Source: Ascaphus truei
Lineage: Eukaryota > Chordata > Amphibia > Anura > Ascaphidae
Reading direction: 5' to 3'
Assembly (NCBI GenBank): GCA_036426205.1
Contig: WSYH01000840.1
Location: 1-64,000, forward strand
Length of the DNA: 64,000 nucleotides
In this document: positions 9,038 through 20,034 of the stretch, one piece after another
Position numbering within the stretch: position 1 is the first letter of the stretch
Layout of the letters: the number at the start of each line of letters is the position of its first letter
Notes under the pieces: generated by a model
Database searches by the model: none
Seen by the model: the letters and a program-made list of their open reading frames with translations, nothing else
What the model was told of the DNA's origin: nothing
Position numbers and translations under genes: made by a program

Positions 9038-10643
9038 ATGCCAAAGAAAAGGATTTCAAAAGATCTCAGCTTGAGAATAAAGGATATGTACCAGAATGGA
9101 CAGCGCATTTTACAGATCCAACGCTGGTTAGTTGCTTCGGGCTTCAGTTTAGCAAATAGCACTGTTAGTTATCATGCGCATAGGAAGGCCAAAAAAAGCC
9201 GACTGTCACTACTGAGCAAGTACTTACTGTATTGTCCTCCATAACTCTACCAACGTCTTGCACTGAACTGTACAGTACTAGTATGCCTGTGTTCAATATT
9301 TTATTAATCTTTACAGTACCTTTCGACTGTACAGTATAACATTTTTGCCATTCTTACAATCAGTCACTATGTTTTTAAGTCAACTCTACAGTAATATACT
9401 GTACTGTATTCTGTACTTTAGGAGGTGGTGTGATAGTGTAATCATTTCAAAAGATTCAGTTTTCTTTGAACTAATAATCCTGCAGTTTGAGGGGCTATAT
9501 ATTTAATATATTCATACTGTATACTGTAGCGCTCAAAGTTTACTCACAGTACAATAACTGCAGCAGCAACATCAGACTATAAGAAATCTGTGCGCTATTG
9601 GGATGCTTAATTTGCCTACTGAAACAAATTGTTCTGTTTTTCTTTACACATTAGGGCGAACACTGGACCAAATGAGTGATGCGAATGATGAGACGTGTGC
9701 CACAAGGGTAAAGAATGCACTAGAGGCTACTCACAAAATAAAAGCATCAGAGACCAGTATCAGGTTGATGAGACAGAAATTGGGATGGAAATATGTAGGC
9801 GTTTTAAGTAAGTACAGTATACAGTACGTCACCCATGCCCTCTTTTTTTATGTTAGGCTCCCTCCTAATACATTATTATACTGTACTGTATGTCCAGCAT
9901 TTAGTGGCTCTAACATTTTTCCTTGTCATTACAGAGCGTATCCTATGATAAGGGAAGCCAACAAAATAAAAAGAGTGGACCAGGCACGGGCATGGATTGA
10001 AAGTGGCGAAACTTTCAATGATGTCATCTTTATAGATGAGACAACTGTCACGCTTGAGAGGTTTGCCCGTTTTGGATTCTACAAAAAAGGACGCCTATCT
10101 CTGAAGCCGCGTCCCAAGCACCCAGTGAAAATGCATATGTGGGGTGCCATCTCTAGACAAGGACCAGGATGCATCATTATCTTTGAGGGTAAAATAATGC
10201 ACAAATACATTTGCTGTTGTCTTACGCACTGGACAGCTGTACTGTATTCGGTATTTTGTACCCTAATGTTACATTTTTTTTCTTGTTTCCAGGAATCATG
10301 AATAAAGCGTTCTTCCAAGACCACATAATTACACATGTTGTTGAATACATAAAGAATGATTTTCCATCTGGTCACCGGTTCTTCGAGGACAATGATCCGA
10401 AACACACAGCGTCGACGGCTCACATTCTTGCCAGCAGTATCAACTGGGTTAAGATGCCAGCGGTCATATTGCGACTGTGTTGCCTATTGTTATACAATGT
10501 AATGGCCAGGCCTCGGGAAAGTAATAAGGCACAGGTAAGTATGATACAGGTAAGTATGGCCCTAAAAATAACAATGTCTGCATTTATTGTTTCTTTTCAT
10601 TTTCAGAACTGCCGCAACCAAGGAAGGGGGGGATGTGTAAGAT
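9038..10643 (+). pseudogene. Tc1/mariner-type DDE transposase with introns, 3' part lost
   Basis: Exon 1 starts MPKKRISKDLSLRIKDMY, an N-terminal helix-turn-helix. A later exon (from about 9,653, after CACATTAG) gives SETSIRLMRQKLGWKYVG. The next (from about 9,936) gives MIREANKIKRVDQARAW, then DVIFIDETTVTLE with the first catalytic Asp, and MHMWGAISRQGPGCIIIFEG. After a 104-bp GT-AG intron (10,189-10,292) the frame continues exactly (G/IMNKAFFQDHI) to HRFFEDNDPKHTAS with the second Asp. The expected SPDLNPIE block with the third acidic residue is missing: after NWVKMPA the sequence becomes unrelated. The first two splice junctions do not join cleanly. The enzyme would cut and paste DNA at TA sites. 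It is divergent from the BEN-like gene, and terminal repeats were not found. Confidence 0.65.
10189..10292 (+). other. Spliceosomal intron in the transposase gene
   Basis: GAGG/GTAAAA donor and a pyrimidine-rich TTTCTTGTTTCCAG acceptor. Joining the exons keeps the DDE frame through GIMNKAFF. Intron length is 104 bp. Confidence 0.65.
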
Positions 10644-11845
10644 AATAGTACGGTGTTCATGTACAAACCAGACTGTATCATACACAAATCCCCCCTCTCC
10701 CACCCCTCTCAGTAGTTACTGTATAGAAATTTTAGTTTGCCCAAAAAAAAAATGTTTTTAAAAAAATCTTTTGAAATAAATACTGTATTGTTCTTGTTTT
10801 AACCATTTATTTCTGTTAATCAGCCTCAAAGCCAACCATTTGAAAATGGATGGTTTGTCAGAGGTGTTGATAAGAGGTTGAAATCCTTGAGCCGTGTGTG
10901 TGTGGAGGGTTGGGGGGGGGTGCGAGCTGTGCTAGCTGTATGACGTTCCAAGCTGTAGTTCAAAGACATATTCTCAACAGGTCATCATAATGTTTTGCTC
11001 CCCATACCCCCAAATAAAAAAACCCATAGCTGCATTGCTATTCGCACTCGAGTGTACTGTAAAAAGCCGCTCGGCTATTTGCACTAAAGTGGAAATAAAA
11101 TGAAAATAAAATTAAAAAAAAACATCTGAGGTAAAAATCGAACCCTGGTTCACTCTGTTAATGGGCTGCAGCATTACGAATCAGCTATACAGTAATACCT
11201 GCTGCCGGGATGACCGGATTTGCGAACATGTTACTGTAATACAGCACATGTTTTTTTCTTTAATCATACAGTATCTGCTGGCACCCACCCCTCAAATAAA
11301 AATCACTTTGTACAGTAATGTATCAAAACATACAGTATAATGGTTGGTCGGAAAGGCATTTAGAATTTTTTTTTAATAAGCAGTTCACCTTAACCAAGGA
11401 ATGTCATGTAGAAAACAATAAGCGTGAAGTCTATTATTAATGATTTGATTCTACTGGACTACAGTATCGCAGACATGAATGAAATGTGACAGCTTACAGT
11501 AGAATGGCTTTGAAATTTGCGCATGCGTGGCAGGCAGCTCAGCGATTTCAGCCAACATGTTAATCGTGACATAAAATTGCTATTGGATTTTGATGACAAC
11601 AATTCGCGATTGCCCACTTGAGTTTCTCGACGGTATTGCAGAACACGCTAAAATGCCATTTTCTAATCCGGACAAAACGATAATCAAACCGCGTGTTTAA
11701 ATCGGCACAATTAGATCAAATTGTGTGCCATCGAGTGGGTATTCCAATCTACACACCGCGTGAAGTGTTCAATAACGGCCGCTGCATCAGTACATCCAAA
11801 AGTAAATAAAAAAGACAACGGCGTAAAATGAAAGCACATTCGTAA
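10644..11845. other. Non-coding A/T-rich stretch with many TACAGTA words and a tRNA-like B box
   Basis: No coding frame is supported. TACAGTA and GTACTGTA words recur from about 9,220 to 11,500. On the minus strand, about 11,205-11,140, GGGTTCGATTTTTACC resembles a tRNA T-arm (B box GGTTCGATT) with a weak A-box-like TAGCTGATTCGTAAT upstream. No clean cloverleaf forms, so it is at most a tRNA-derived remnant. Short inverted words lie near 11,610-11,750. Confidence 0.35.
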
Positions 11846-12517
11846 TCAAAATCTTACTCTAATGAAGTCCCTCTGTTTATCACTCAGCATAGCAATCAAG
11901 CCGGTTAAATCAGGAAAATTGTGTCCAAACACTGGGACATTCTCAATATAGACCCCGATCTCAGACCCTTTACGGAAAGGGGTCCTAGATGGCCAAAACT
12001 TTGGGGTCCTATATATCACCCAGCTTATAAAGACCAGAAGAAGCAAGGGCACGTAGGTTGAGCGATCTCAAGGGCTTCTATCAGTGCGGGCATTGCTCCA
12101 TATGCAAATTTGCAAAACCAACAAAAACCATCTTTAATAAAAGAGCCAACAAAGATTACAAAATAACAACATTTATTAATTGTGACACAAAGTACATAGT
12201 TTTATTATTTGCAATGTGGTTGTAAAATGGGCTATGTAGGGAAGACAATTAGAGCCCTTAAATTACGCATAATGTAGCATGCACGCCTTATCAAAAAGAA
12301 AAATATCACACACCCAGTGTCCAGACACTTCACTGAATGTCACAAGGGTGGTATTAATAATTTTAGTTTTTCTGCCATTGGGTATATTGAGATGCCTGTG
12401 AGGGGTGGTGATCGTGACATGATCCTTAACCAACGAGAAATGCAGTGGATCTTCCAATTGGGCACACTCTCACCTAATGGCATCAATACTGACTGGCAAC
12501 TCCACCATTTCTTATAA
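11846..12517 (+). pseudogene. PLE copy 4: Cys-rich linker and GIY-YIG endonuclease fragment
   Basis: In changing plus-strand frames the sequence reads SDLKGFYQCGHCSICKF (zinc-like linker near 12,060), then NKDYKITTFINCDTKYI, a decayed GIY-YIG core near 12,215-12,260 (GLCREDN in place of GYVGKT), and an open frame 12,317-12,517 with SRHFTECHKGGINNFSF, MPVRGGDRDMILNQRE and MQWIFQLGTLSPNGIN. The last part is the C-terminal half of PLE endonucleases, including the conserved N-Gln-Arg-Glu and TLxPxGxN ends. No RT lies directly upstream. Confidence 0.65.
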
Positions 12518-13453
12518 TATTGAGTTCCCTTCCCTCACCCCCCTCTTTCCTCTTTTCCCCCCCTCTTCTCCCAATCCTTTCCCGCCCCTCTTTCCTTCCC
12601 CATTCCTTCACCTTTTTCCATTCATTCCTTCATTATTTTTACATGTATTTATTTTTGTGTTTCAGCTTTATGGTATCTATTAGAAGTCTTCCGTTCAATC
12701 AAGAAAGAACTTTAAGAAACAATGATTGCACACTATGTCCTATACTATAGTTTTCATTATGTGGTTTCTTCAATGATCACAAATATAGTTACGTACAGCA
12801 ATGTATACCATATAATTACGGATGTTTTATTTGATAACATTCAACATATAATCATTTGGTCACCCTGTTATAAAGCCCTTTATTATTTCTTTGGGATATT
12901 CCTACAGGGTTCCGAAGGAACTAAGCTGATTGGTATGTGTTCAGGATCAATAGTTCCCTCGTGTACTTTTGACTTTTGCCAGAGCTCCTTACGTGTATAT
13001 TCTTTTTTGGTTAAAGGATTTGAGAATACCAGTGGAGAATATATAAGATAATAGTGCATTTAAATTAAGTCTAAGCTGAAATGACTAGTTATATATTTAT
13101 AACATAACAGAGTTACATACACTACGATGAAGACCTTTTTCACTAAACATATGAGACCCATTTATGTATTTTCCTTCATTATGTATTGTTTTTTCCCCTG
13201 CTCCCTTCCCTCCTGCTCGTGTTTGTGTATACATCTTAGCGCGACAGGCTGCTGCCTGTCACATATATTTATGGTATGCGCATCTATTCTGTGCATTACA
13301 ATAGTGTCTCCACTCTGTTCCCTGCACTTACGCGTCATGAACTTGATTAACATTAGGTTACAGCTGAGCGGGGTGAACAGAGATTGGTCTGACGGGGGGG
13401 CAGGACGGAGAGGGCTCACTAATAAAGCAGGGAAAGACCTTTAGGGTCCATAG
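12518..13453. other. 3' flank of the PLE copy 4 fragment, C/T-rich then A/T-rich
   Basis: 12,525-12,640 is a C/T-rich low-complexity run. The rest has no coding frame I can assign. It probably belongs to the PLE 3' region, since a hammerhead-like motif follows at 13,459. Confidence 0.4.
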
Positions 13454-13458
13454 TCTCT

Positions 13459-13495
13459 TTGATAAAGCGCCTCCCGCGCGAAACGCGTTAAAGTG
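13459..13495 (+). ncRNA. Hammerhead-like motif, degenerate
   Basis: TTGATAA replaces CTGANGA. Stem II pairs GCGC (13,467-13,470) with GCGC (13,476-13,479), GAAA follows, then the palindromic ACGCGT stem III and T. Stem I pairing is poor. It is probably a decayed PLE ribozyme. Confidence 0.35.
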
Positions 13496-13542
13496 TTTTT
13501 TAACCCAAATGTGCCAATAAATAGGACGTTTTACTGCACTTA

Positions 13543-13938
13543 CTGCACCGACACACTTTATTCGAGCAAATACCCGGTATGTACCTGGCAGATACCTGGA
13601 ATGCGCCGCTCCTCACCTCTGACAAGCCCCGTTGCATTTGCCTTCCCAGCCTGGATTCATGCCTGGCTGATGGGCGGCTGATCTGTTAAATGATAATGAT
13701 TAGGATTTAATAGGCTGCAATGCTTCGCGTGTCTACCAGATGGCATAAATTCATGAATTGTAATGCAGTATATATATATGTAGTGTGCAGTATTGCAGCC
13801 AACGGTAATAAAATGCTTCAATCCCTGCCGGAAAATAACTCAATGCACTCGGGCAGAAAACAATCACAAACCTCAATACACCCGGGTATACCCGAATTCG
13901 TGGGACTAGCCGAGCTCGAATAAAGTGTGTCGCCAGTG
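13543..13938. mobile_element. MITE of a CACTGGCGACAC family, TA target duplication
   Basis: The ends are CTGCACCGACACACTTTATT at the left and, inverted, CACTGGCGACACACTTTATT at the right. Both continue CGAGC and both are flanked by TA (13,541-13,542 and 13,939-13,940). The element is 396 bp with no coding frame. TA duplication and CA(C/G)TG ends fit a Tc1/mariner-type non-autonomous element. Related ends occur at 20,034, 25,598, 29,752 and 38,204. Confidence 0.7.
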
Positions 13939-14239
13939 TACCTTGCCTGGTGGAGTTTTCTTCGGTGCACTGCCCTCCATTTCCTGTTCTCTCTGTGCTG
14001 CTGTCTGGATAGGAGCACGCCGTGCAGTTCAAGCCACTCTGCCTACAAGGAAGACAGTGAGTACTGTTATTCATGTATCACATTGTCAGCCATGCCATTG
14101 GTTGCTACTGCTTACTCATTTTATTGCTGTTCTTCAATCAAGCTAATGTGACACCTTTAACTCACTGTAGATACTCATATAATTGCTGGACAAGAGGAAC
14201 TGCTGCTTTATATGACTTTTATATTTGTTCACTACTGCA

Positions 14240-14755
14240 CATTTCTTATGGACATTTACCTGTGTTGATGGTTTGGATGCACTGTTTGGGTCTGCTACAT
14301 TGTTTAACCTGGTAATCATCTTGTAAAATATAATCTATGTACTGTGAAATGGAATGTGTCAGTGAGCCTCGTGCCGATATTATTGGTCTGCCTGGTGGTG
14401 CGGAGGTGGAATTATGTATCTTGGGTAAAATATAGATAACGGGGATGATGGGAAATGGCTGTTAACAAATTCCCTGTTGTCACAGAGATCCACCTATTGG
14501 TGATACATAGATCTATAACTGAATCAATTTCCTTTTTAAAGTTTTTCGTGGGGTCCGACATCAAACGCTTGTACTGGGAAGTCATGCCCAGTTGCCTGAG
14601 TATTTCATATGGCATAACCACAATACCCCCACCTTTATCTGCTGACCTAATGATAATATCAATATTGCCCCCAATGTGAAATAGGGGTAACCAGCCGAGC
14701 ACACTGCCTTTATTAATGCACTGATTACCCACAATTTCGTTACAGTTACTAGTAT
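14240..14755 (-). pseudogene. PLE copy 5 fragment: DKGG domain to RT start, fused to copy 3
   Basis: The minus-strand frame (14,759-14,412) reads IDIIIRSADKGGGIVVM, then TSQYKRLMSDPTKNFKKE and SHHPRYLYF, i.e. the domain before the RT again. It lies directly downstream of the RT start of copy 3, so the RT of copy 3 is interrupted and a second partial element follows head to tail. The part 14,247-14,490 is close to 1,640-1,893 of copy 1, but with the segment 14,247-14,330 moved to the other side. About 300 bp between this and the MITE (13,941-14,240) holds nothing I recognise. Confidence 0.6.
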
Positions 14756-16061
14756 ACAATCGGAGGGATCAAATGATAACTCAGCCATCTTCACAATAAA
14801 GTCAGTGGTGTCCTTTATGTATGTTTCCATCTGTGCCACTAAAGGTTGAAGGGAAAAGTCCACGTATTGTGACAGTGGGTGGCAAAGCGACCCTATAGCC
14901 GATATGATGGGGTGTCCTTGTGGTGTCGTGATGAACTTGTGTATCTTTGGTAAGGCCTACATGACTGGTATTTGAGGATGGGTTTGCGTCAGGAATTTTG
15001 CAGTCTCATCGGTAATCAAGTTGTTGTTCAAGCCAAGTAATATAACAGCAGCAATCTCTTTTTTGTAGGAGGCAGTTGGATCTCCTGGTAATCTCCTATA
15101 TTGGCTGGTATTGTCCAGTTGCTGTTCTATCTCCTGTCTGTAGTTGGCATATTGCATGACCACGATGCCTCCACCCTTGTCAGCAGCACGGAAAATGATG
15201 TCCTTATTTTCTCTCAGTGTTTTTAAAGCGCTACGTTCATCCCTCGTAAGGTTATGAAAGCTGGTTTGATAACGCTTGATCCTGCTGTGTGTCCCACTTT
15301 CAAGAAGACTCATAAATGTAGAGATGTAAAGTTGGTGGTCTGTGGATCAAACTTACTCTTCGCCCTAAATGGACGGATAGTTGGATCTGTGACAGGTAGA
15401 TTTGGCTCCATCTTGTGGAAAAAATCCTTAAGTTTAAGGTGACAATGAAATTTAAACATGTCCACCTCCCAGTCAAAAGGGTTCTGATCAAATGTCGGAA
15501 CAAAAGAAAGGCTTTTTTGCAGAATACTTAATTCTGCCGGTGTAAGTGTATGTTTAGAGAGGTTAAAGACTACCGTTTCTTCTTTTGTCCTCTCCTGCCT
15601 CTTCCTCTCTTGCCTTCCCGCTCTGGATACCGCCGACCTGTTTCCACCTCTACTTGTCATTCTGCGGGCTCTTTTCCATGTAGTGGAGGCCTTGTTTGTC
15701 CGCCAGTCTTTTGTCCAAAAAAAGTATCAGTAGAGGTGCCATCTGTGTTGTCAGACAAGTCAGTATCACTTGTTACATATCCTGATTTTTTCCTGCCATC
15801 CCTGTATGCTCGCCCAATGTTTTTCTTGGGTCCACCCCTGCCCATAGTGTTGTCACTGAGGCCCAAAATCAAGCAATAAACCCGTCTTTCCTTGTAGTCT
15901 GCTGTAACTAAACAAAGCTTCTCCTTTTTGTATTTAATTAAACTTGCACGATATGCGTCTAGGTTGGTCTGCATTTTATCAGTCCAATTTGTGCTGCTGT
16001 CTGTCTCCAATATATCCCCATGTTGTTGCATGATTTTGTCAATGTCACCCTTAATTTTCAC
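14756..16061 (-). pseudogene. PLE copy 3: N-terminal half to RT start; interrupted by the Harbinger element
   Basis: Read on the minus strand from 16,061: VKIKGDIDKIMQQHGDI, a basic linker (LIKYKKEKLCLV), a frame change to SRAGRQERKRQERTKEE with FNLSKHTLTPAELSIL, then 15,313-14,957 with FHNLTRDERSALKTL and IIFRAADKGGGIVVM. The RT starts near 14,940 (TPQGHPIIS, then QYVDFSLQPLV and IKDTTDFIV) but breaks after DCILVT at about 14,755. Upstream coding sequence is found at 37,073-36,712, on the other side of the Harbinger element, in exact frame. This shows a PLE split by a later insertion. Confidence 0.7.
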
Positions 16062-16064
16062 TAT
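16062..16064. other. Target site duplication TAT, left copy
   Basis: TAT precedes the left GGG terminus. The same TAT follows the right terminus at 36,709-36,711. A 3-bp duplication is typical of PIF/Harbinger insertion. Confidence 0.7.
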
Positions 16065-16086
16065 GGGCTCTATGCAGTAAGCACCG
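16065..16086 (+). repeat. Left terminal inverted repeat of the Harbinger element
   Basis: It contains TATGCAGTAAGCACCG. The last 15 bases match the inverted right end perfectly, and the first seven differ by one shifted base. Confidence 0.75.
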
Positions 16087-16992
16087 AAAAAGTCCTCTCG
16101 CCAAGTGTTCCTTATCGGCATGATTGTGCCGATTTTACCTTGCCGTATGCAATAAGTGCCGAATCCCTTCCGAATCAAGCCGAAAACATTTGTCCCCACT
16201 CTGCCGATGATTTGCTGATCACACACAGGTGTATCGGCGTGCATGGTGAGGTGGTGTTAGGTTTGCCAATGAAACTTCTTGCTGAATCTGATGAAGCAAG
16301 CATGTTTTTGATTGATCGGCCCATTTAAAGGCAGCGTGTATTTTTATTCATTCTCTGTGTTGTTGGGAGAGAGAGAGAGAGAGAGAGAGAGACACAGAGC
16401 TGGGTGATTTACATATTTCATATTGACAGAGAGAGTTGTTGTGAGAGGTTTGTCCTGTGTTGTTTTGTTAACATCTTTGTCTTGTTTTCAGTTTGTAAGT
16501 GTTCAGTGCGATTGTGTTTAAATTTCTTTTATGCTCTTTGTGAGTGCTATAGTTATGGGCGAAAGGCGTGGGAAGAGTGATGCTGGTGTGAGTGGTACTG
16601 GTAGTCGTGTGAGTACGCATCTGAGTGAACGTAGGATTCAGGGGAGTGCTGTTGCTGCGAGTGCGACTGATGTTGCTGGGAGTGCGAGTGGTATTGCTGT
16701 GAGTGTGAGTTCTGCTGTTGGCTCTGTTGCTGGTGCTACTGGGGTGTCTGTTGCTGGTGCTGGTGGGGTGTCTGTTGCTGGTGCTGGTGGGGTGTTTGTT
16801 GCTGGTGGGGTGTCTGTTGCTGGTGCTGGTGGGGTGTCTGTTGCTAGTACTGCTGGGGTGTCTGGTGGTGGTGGTGCTGCTGGGGAGTCTGGTGGTGATG
16901 CTGCTGGGGTGTCTGGTGGTGGGGTGGTTGGTGGTGGGCTGCTTTTGGAGTCTCTTCCATTGGAAGAAGGAGAGTCCAGTCAGCACCAGCCA

Positions 16993-17026
16993 AGCTCTGT
17001 GCTGAACGTAGCTCTGTGCTGAACGT
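16993..17026 (+). repeat. 17-bp tandem duplication breaking the Myb-like gene
   Basis: GCTCTGTGCTGAACGT(A/G) occurs twice in a row. Because 17 is not a multiple of 3, it shifts the frame just before the RRKREEQP block. Confidence 0.65.
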
Positions 17027-17939
17027 GGTCGGAGGAAACGTGAGGAGCAGCCACGTTATCCTCGTTTCAATGAAGAGGAAAACAGAGTTCTTGTCACAGG
17101 GATTTTGGAGCACTATGACTCTCTGTATGGGCATTTACTAGGTAAGTCTATCTTTGCATTGATTGTTCAAAGACATGTTATCCTATCTCATGTGAGATGT
17201 CTTAATATCAAATTATTATTCTCTAATATCTATCAATTAAAGTTAATTGTTACACACATAATCCTTCATGCTTTATAACGATCATAACAATCAGTCTAAA
17301 AAGTTTGCCAAAGTTCATACAATATTCATGCAAGCTTCCTTAGATTTGTATGTTTCCACGTAAATGCTCATGTGGTACACATATTCAACCTAAACCAGCA
17401 TGTTTGGTATCTCTTGGAACAGATAGCAGTTTAGGAAACTGCTCGTTTTTCTAATAATAATTAACGTCATATATTTTGTATGTATTTCAAGGGCGGACAA
17501 GTTCAGCATCAAATAAAGAAATGTGGGATCAAATAACATTGGCTGTGTCTGCATGTGGGAATCATGTCAGGGACCGGGCGAATTGTCGGAAGAGATTCGA
17601 TGATATCAGGGCAAACTTAAAGAAAAAATCCAAGCACAACGGATGCATGCTTCTGCCACTGGAGGTGGGCCGCCAGCACAAGCTCTAATGTTAACTCCAT
17701 TGGAGGAGCAGATGCGGGAAAAATTTCTTCCTGTCGTCGTGGAGGATTTGCCAGGGGACAGAGATATTGGAATTTATTCTTCTCAATTTCCACCAGGTGA
17801 CAAATATTACTGTACTACGCGTGTCGTATGTTACAGTTCTTATCTATATTTCCGCTGAAACTTATAGTTTCTTCCCAATATAAGCATACCTACATCTAAT
17901 CTGTAGATATGTATGAGCTATCTGTCTCTCGAGCTATCT

Positions 17940-18012
17940 TCTATCTATCTCTCTATCTATCGATCTCTATCTTATATATCGTATCGATCTTCTAGCGATC
18001 TATCTATCTATC

Positions 18013-18043
<31 letters not shown>

Positions 18044-18175
18044 TAATATAGTAATTAAGTTAGAGAGTTGTCCGAAAAAAACAAAAAAATAGTTTAGATA
18101 TAGACTATATATATATATCTAATATATATATATATACTATATATTATATATATATATATATTATATATAATTAGA
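17940..18175. repeat. TATC and TA microsatellite in the Myb-gene intron
   Basis: Imperfect CTAT and AT runs, with degenerate TA blocks up to about 18,170. No function assigned. Confidence 0.8.
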
Positions 18176-18179
18176 GGTA

Positions 18180-18830
18180 TCAGTACCGTGTTAGCCGAGA
18201 TTCAATAATCAAAAAATAAATAGATGATACCGTTCTGTGGCTAAGAATGCTTTTATTTGTGCGAGCTTTCGAGATACACTGATCTCTTCTTCCGGCGATG
18301 TAACATCGCCGGAAGAGAGACAGTGTATCTCGAAAGCTCGCACAAAATAAAGCATTTCGTTAGCCACAGAACGGTATCATCTATGTATTTTTTGATTATA
18401 TTATATATATATATATTATATATATATAATCAAAAAAATACATAGAGATACCGTTCTGTGGCTAACGAAATGCTTTATTTGGCGAGCTTTCGAGATACAA
18501 TGATCTCTTCTTCGGCGATTACAATGAATGAAGCAAAAGGTAACTAAAACAGTGTCTCTTGGATACATATATATAAAGTTTGCACCACTTATTATAATTG
18601 TATTCCTACATATATTCACATAAAATAGTGTATGATACAATTATAAATAAAGTTGGTGCAAACGTGGTACTATATGTATCCAAGAGACACTGTTTTTAAG
18701 TTTACTTTTGCTTATTCATTGGAACATCGCCGGAAGAAAGAGATCAGTGTATCTCGAAAGCTCGCACAAATAAAAGCATTTCGTAGCCACAGAGAACGGT
18801 ATCATCATATTATTTTTTATATGAAGCTCG
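18180..18830. repeat. Nested foldback repeats with arms ending in ACGGTATCAT
   Basis: A unit with GATACCGTTCTGTGGCTAA, then GCGAGCTTTCGAGATACA and CTTCTTCCGGCGATGT, is followed directly by its inverse at 18,301-18,390, a near-perfect hairpin of about 75 bp per arm. A second, looser foldback spans 18,430-18,815. Its outer arms are the same unit, and its inner arms (18,540-18,700) carry a different inverted pair with TCTTGGATACATATAT. The sequence resembles a common dispersed vertebrate repeat; the class is unknown to me. Confidence 0.6.
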
Positions 18831-18857
18831 GCTAACACCGGACTGAACCTTACATGG

Positions 18858-18913
<56 letters not shown>

Positions 18914-19205
18914 TTGGAAACATGTATTGGCTCAGCTATCGTGGATGACATCATTATGAGTAAACATACACAACTTGACCTGCATTTAGGGATTATGTGT
19001 AATGATCTTCCAAATAACGCACACTGCAACTTTCTACTTTACAAAGCATTCAACATCTTTGCCCTATAGTTGAAAGCTGTATGTATGTGTGAATCTTTGT
19101 ACAAACAATGGGTTAATATGCATAACCTCAAAGCACACCCGCACTCATTCTTTGTCACAGTAATGTATTGCTTCGTTATACTGTGTCTGTGCACACAAAT
19201 GCATA

Positions 19206-19558
19206 CAGTAGCGGCAGCTTTTATTTGATGTAATGCCGCTGGCCGGATGTGTGTGGAAAGCGTGGAGACGCGGCGCTTTGCGGCACACTGTGACATCACA
19301 GTCACGTGCGCGCCCGGCTTCCCCGGCTTTCCCGGGCTTCCCCGACACCCCTGGAGATTAAAGTAAGGTAAGCGGGGGGGGGAAACAGAGGGGCAGAGCA
19401 GGAGCCAGGTTCGGGATCGGGAAGGGGGGGTAAAATGCGCGCGAAGAGGAGGGGGGGTGCGTGTGGGAAACGCTGCGGCGCGCAGTCTTGACTGGCGGCA
19501 GCCGGAGTAGATCCCGGCATGCCGCCGGCCTTACATCAAATAAAAGCTGCCGCTACTG
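19206..19558. mobile_element. 353-bp MITE with perfect 28-bp terminal inverted repeats and TA duplication
   Basis: The left end CAGTAGCGGCAGCTTTTATT continues TGATGTAA (19,206-19,233). The right end (19,531-19,558) is its exact inverse complement. TA flanks both sides (19,204-19,205 and 19,559-19,560). The interior is G/C-rich with no coding frame. It is a Tc1/mariner-type MITE, and the perfect ends suggest a recent insertion. Confidence 0.8.
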
Positions 19559-19618
19559 TAATTCACTATTTCATGTATGTGTCGATACATATATACATAT
19601 TATATATATATATATATA

Positions 19619-19738
19619 CAGTGTTCGACAAACCTATACATTTGCTCGCCTTGGCCCAAGCAGCACACGTTTGGTACTAGGTGGCGAATAGATTTTTTTG
19701 TGTGGCGAGTAGATTTTTTGGTGATTTGTCAACCACGG
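19619..19738. mobile_element. Short MITE with CAGTGTTCGACAAACC ends
   Basis: The left end CAGTGTTCGACAAACC pairs with the right end GATTTGTCAACCACGG at four mismatches, with TA on both sides. Length is 120 bp. The interior has two GGCGA(A/G)TAGATTTTTT words. Confidence 0.5.
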
Positions 19739-19794
19739 TATATATATATAGGGGCTGTTGTTATACAGTATATATATATATATATATATATACA

Positions 19795-20034
19795 GTATAT
19801 ATACTGCATTACAATTCATTATAGGGGACGGCTTCAAAGAGAACAGCTCGCAAGCGCCCTCATGTGTTTTTACACGGCATTGCAGTATTGCAGCAAGCCG
19901 GAATAAAATGCTTCAATCCCTGCCGGGAAAATAACGCTATACACTCTGGCAGAAAATGATCACAAACCTCAATACACCCGAGTATACCCGAATTCGCGGG
20001 ACTAGCCGAGCGAGAATAAAGTGTGTTGCCACTG
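19795..20034. mobile_element. CACTGGCGACAC-family repeat, right part
   Basis: It shares with 13,750-13,938, 25,370-25,598 and inverted 29,752-29,990 the words TGCATTACAATTCATTATAGG, AATAAAATGCTTCAATCCCTG and ACTAGCCGAGC, and ends GTGTGTTGCCACTG before TA. The left end is not resolved. Confidence 0.55.

Noticed and set aside
11140..11205. tRNA gene on the minus strand
   Set aside because: B-box-like GGTTCGATT is present but no anticodon stem or acceptor stem of proper length forms.
12477..12750. Ser/Pro/Phe-rich plus-strand ORFs
   Set aside because: Translations of a C/T-rich low-complexity run after the PLE endonuclease fragment.
13162..13444. Overlapping ORFs on both strands at 13.1-13.4 kb
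   Set aside because: No recognisable domain; lies in a PLE 3' flank next to a hammerhead-like motif.
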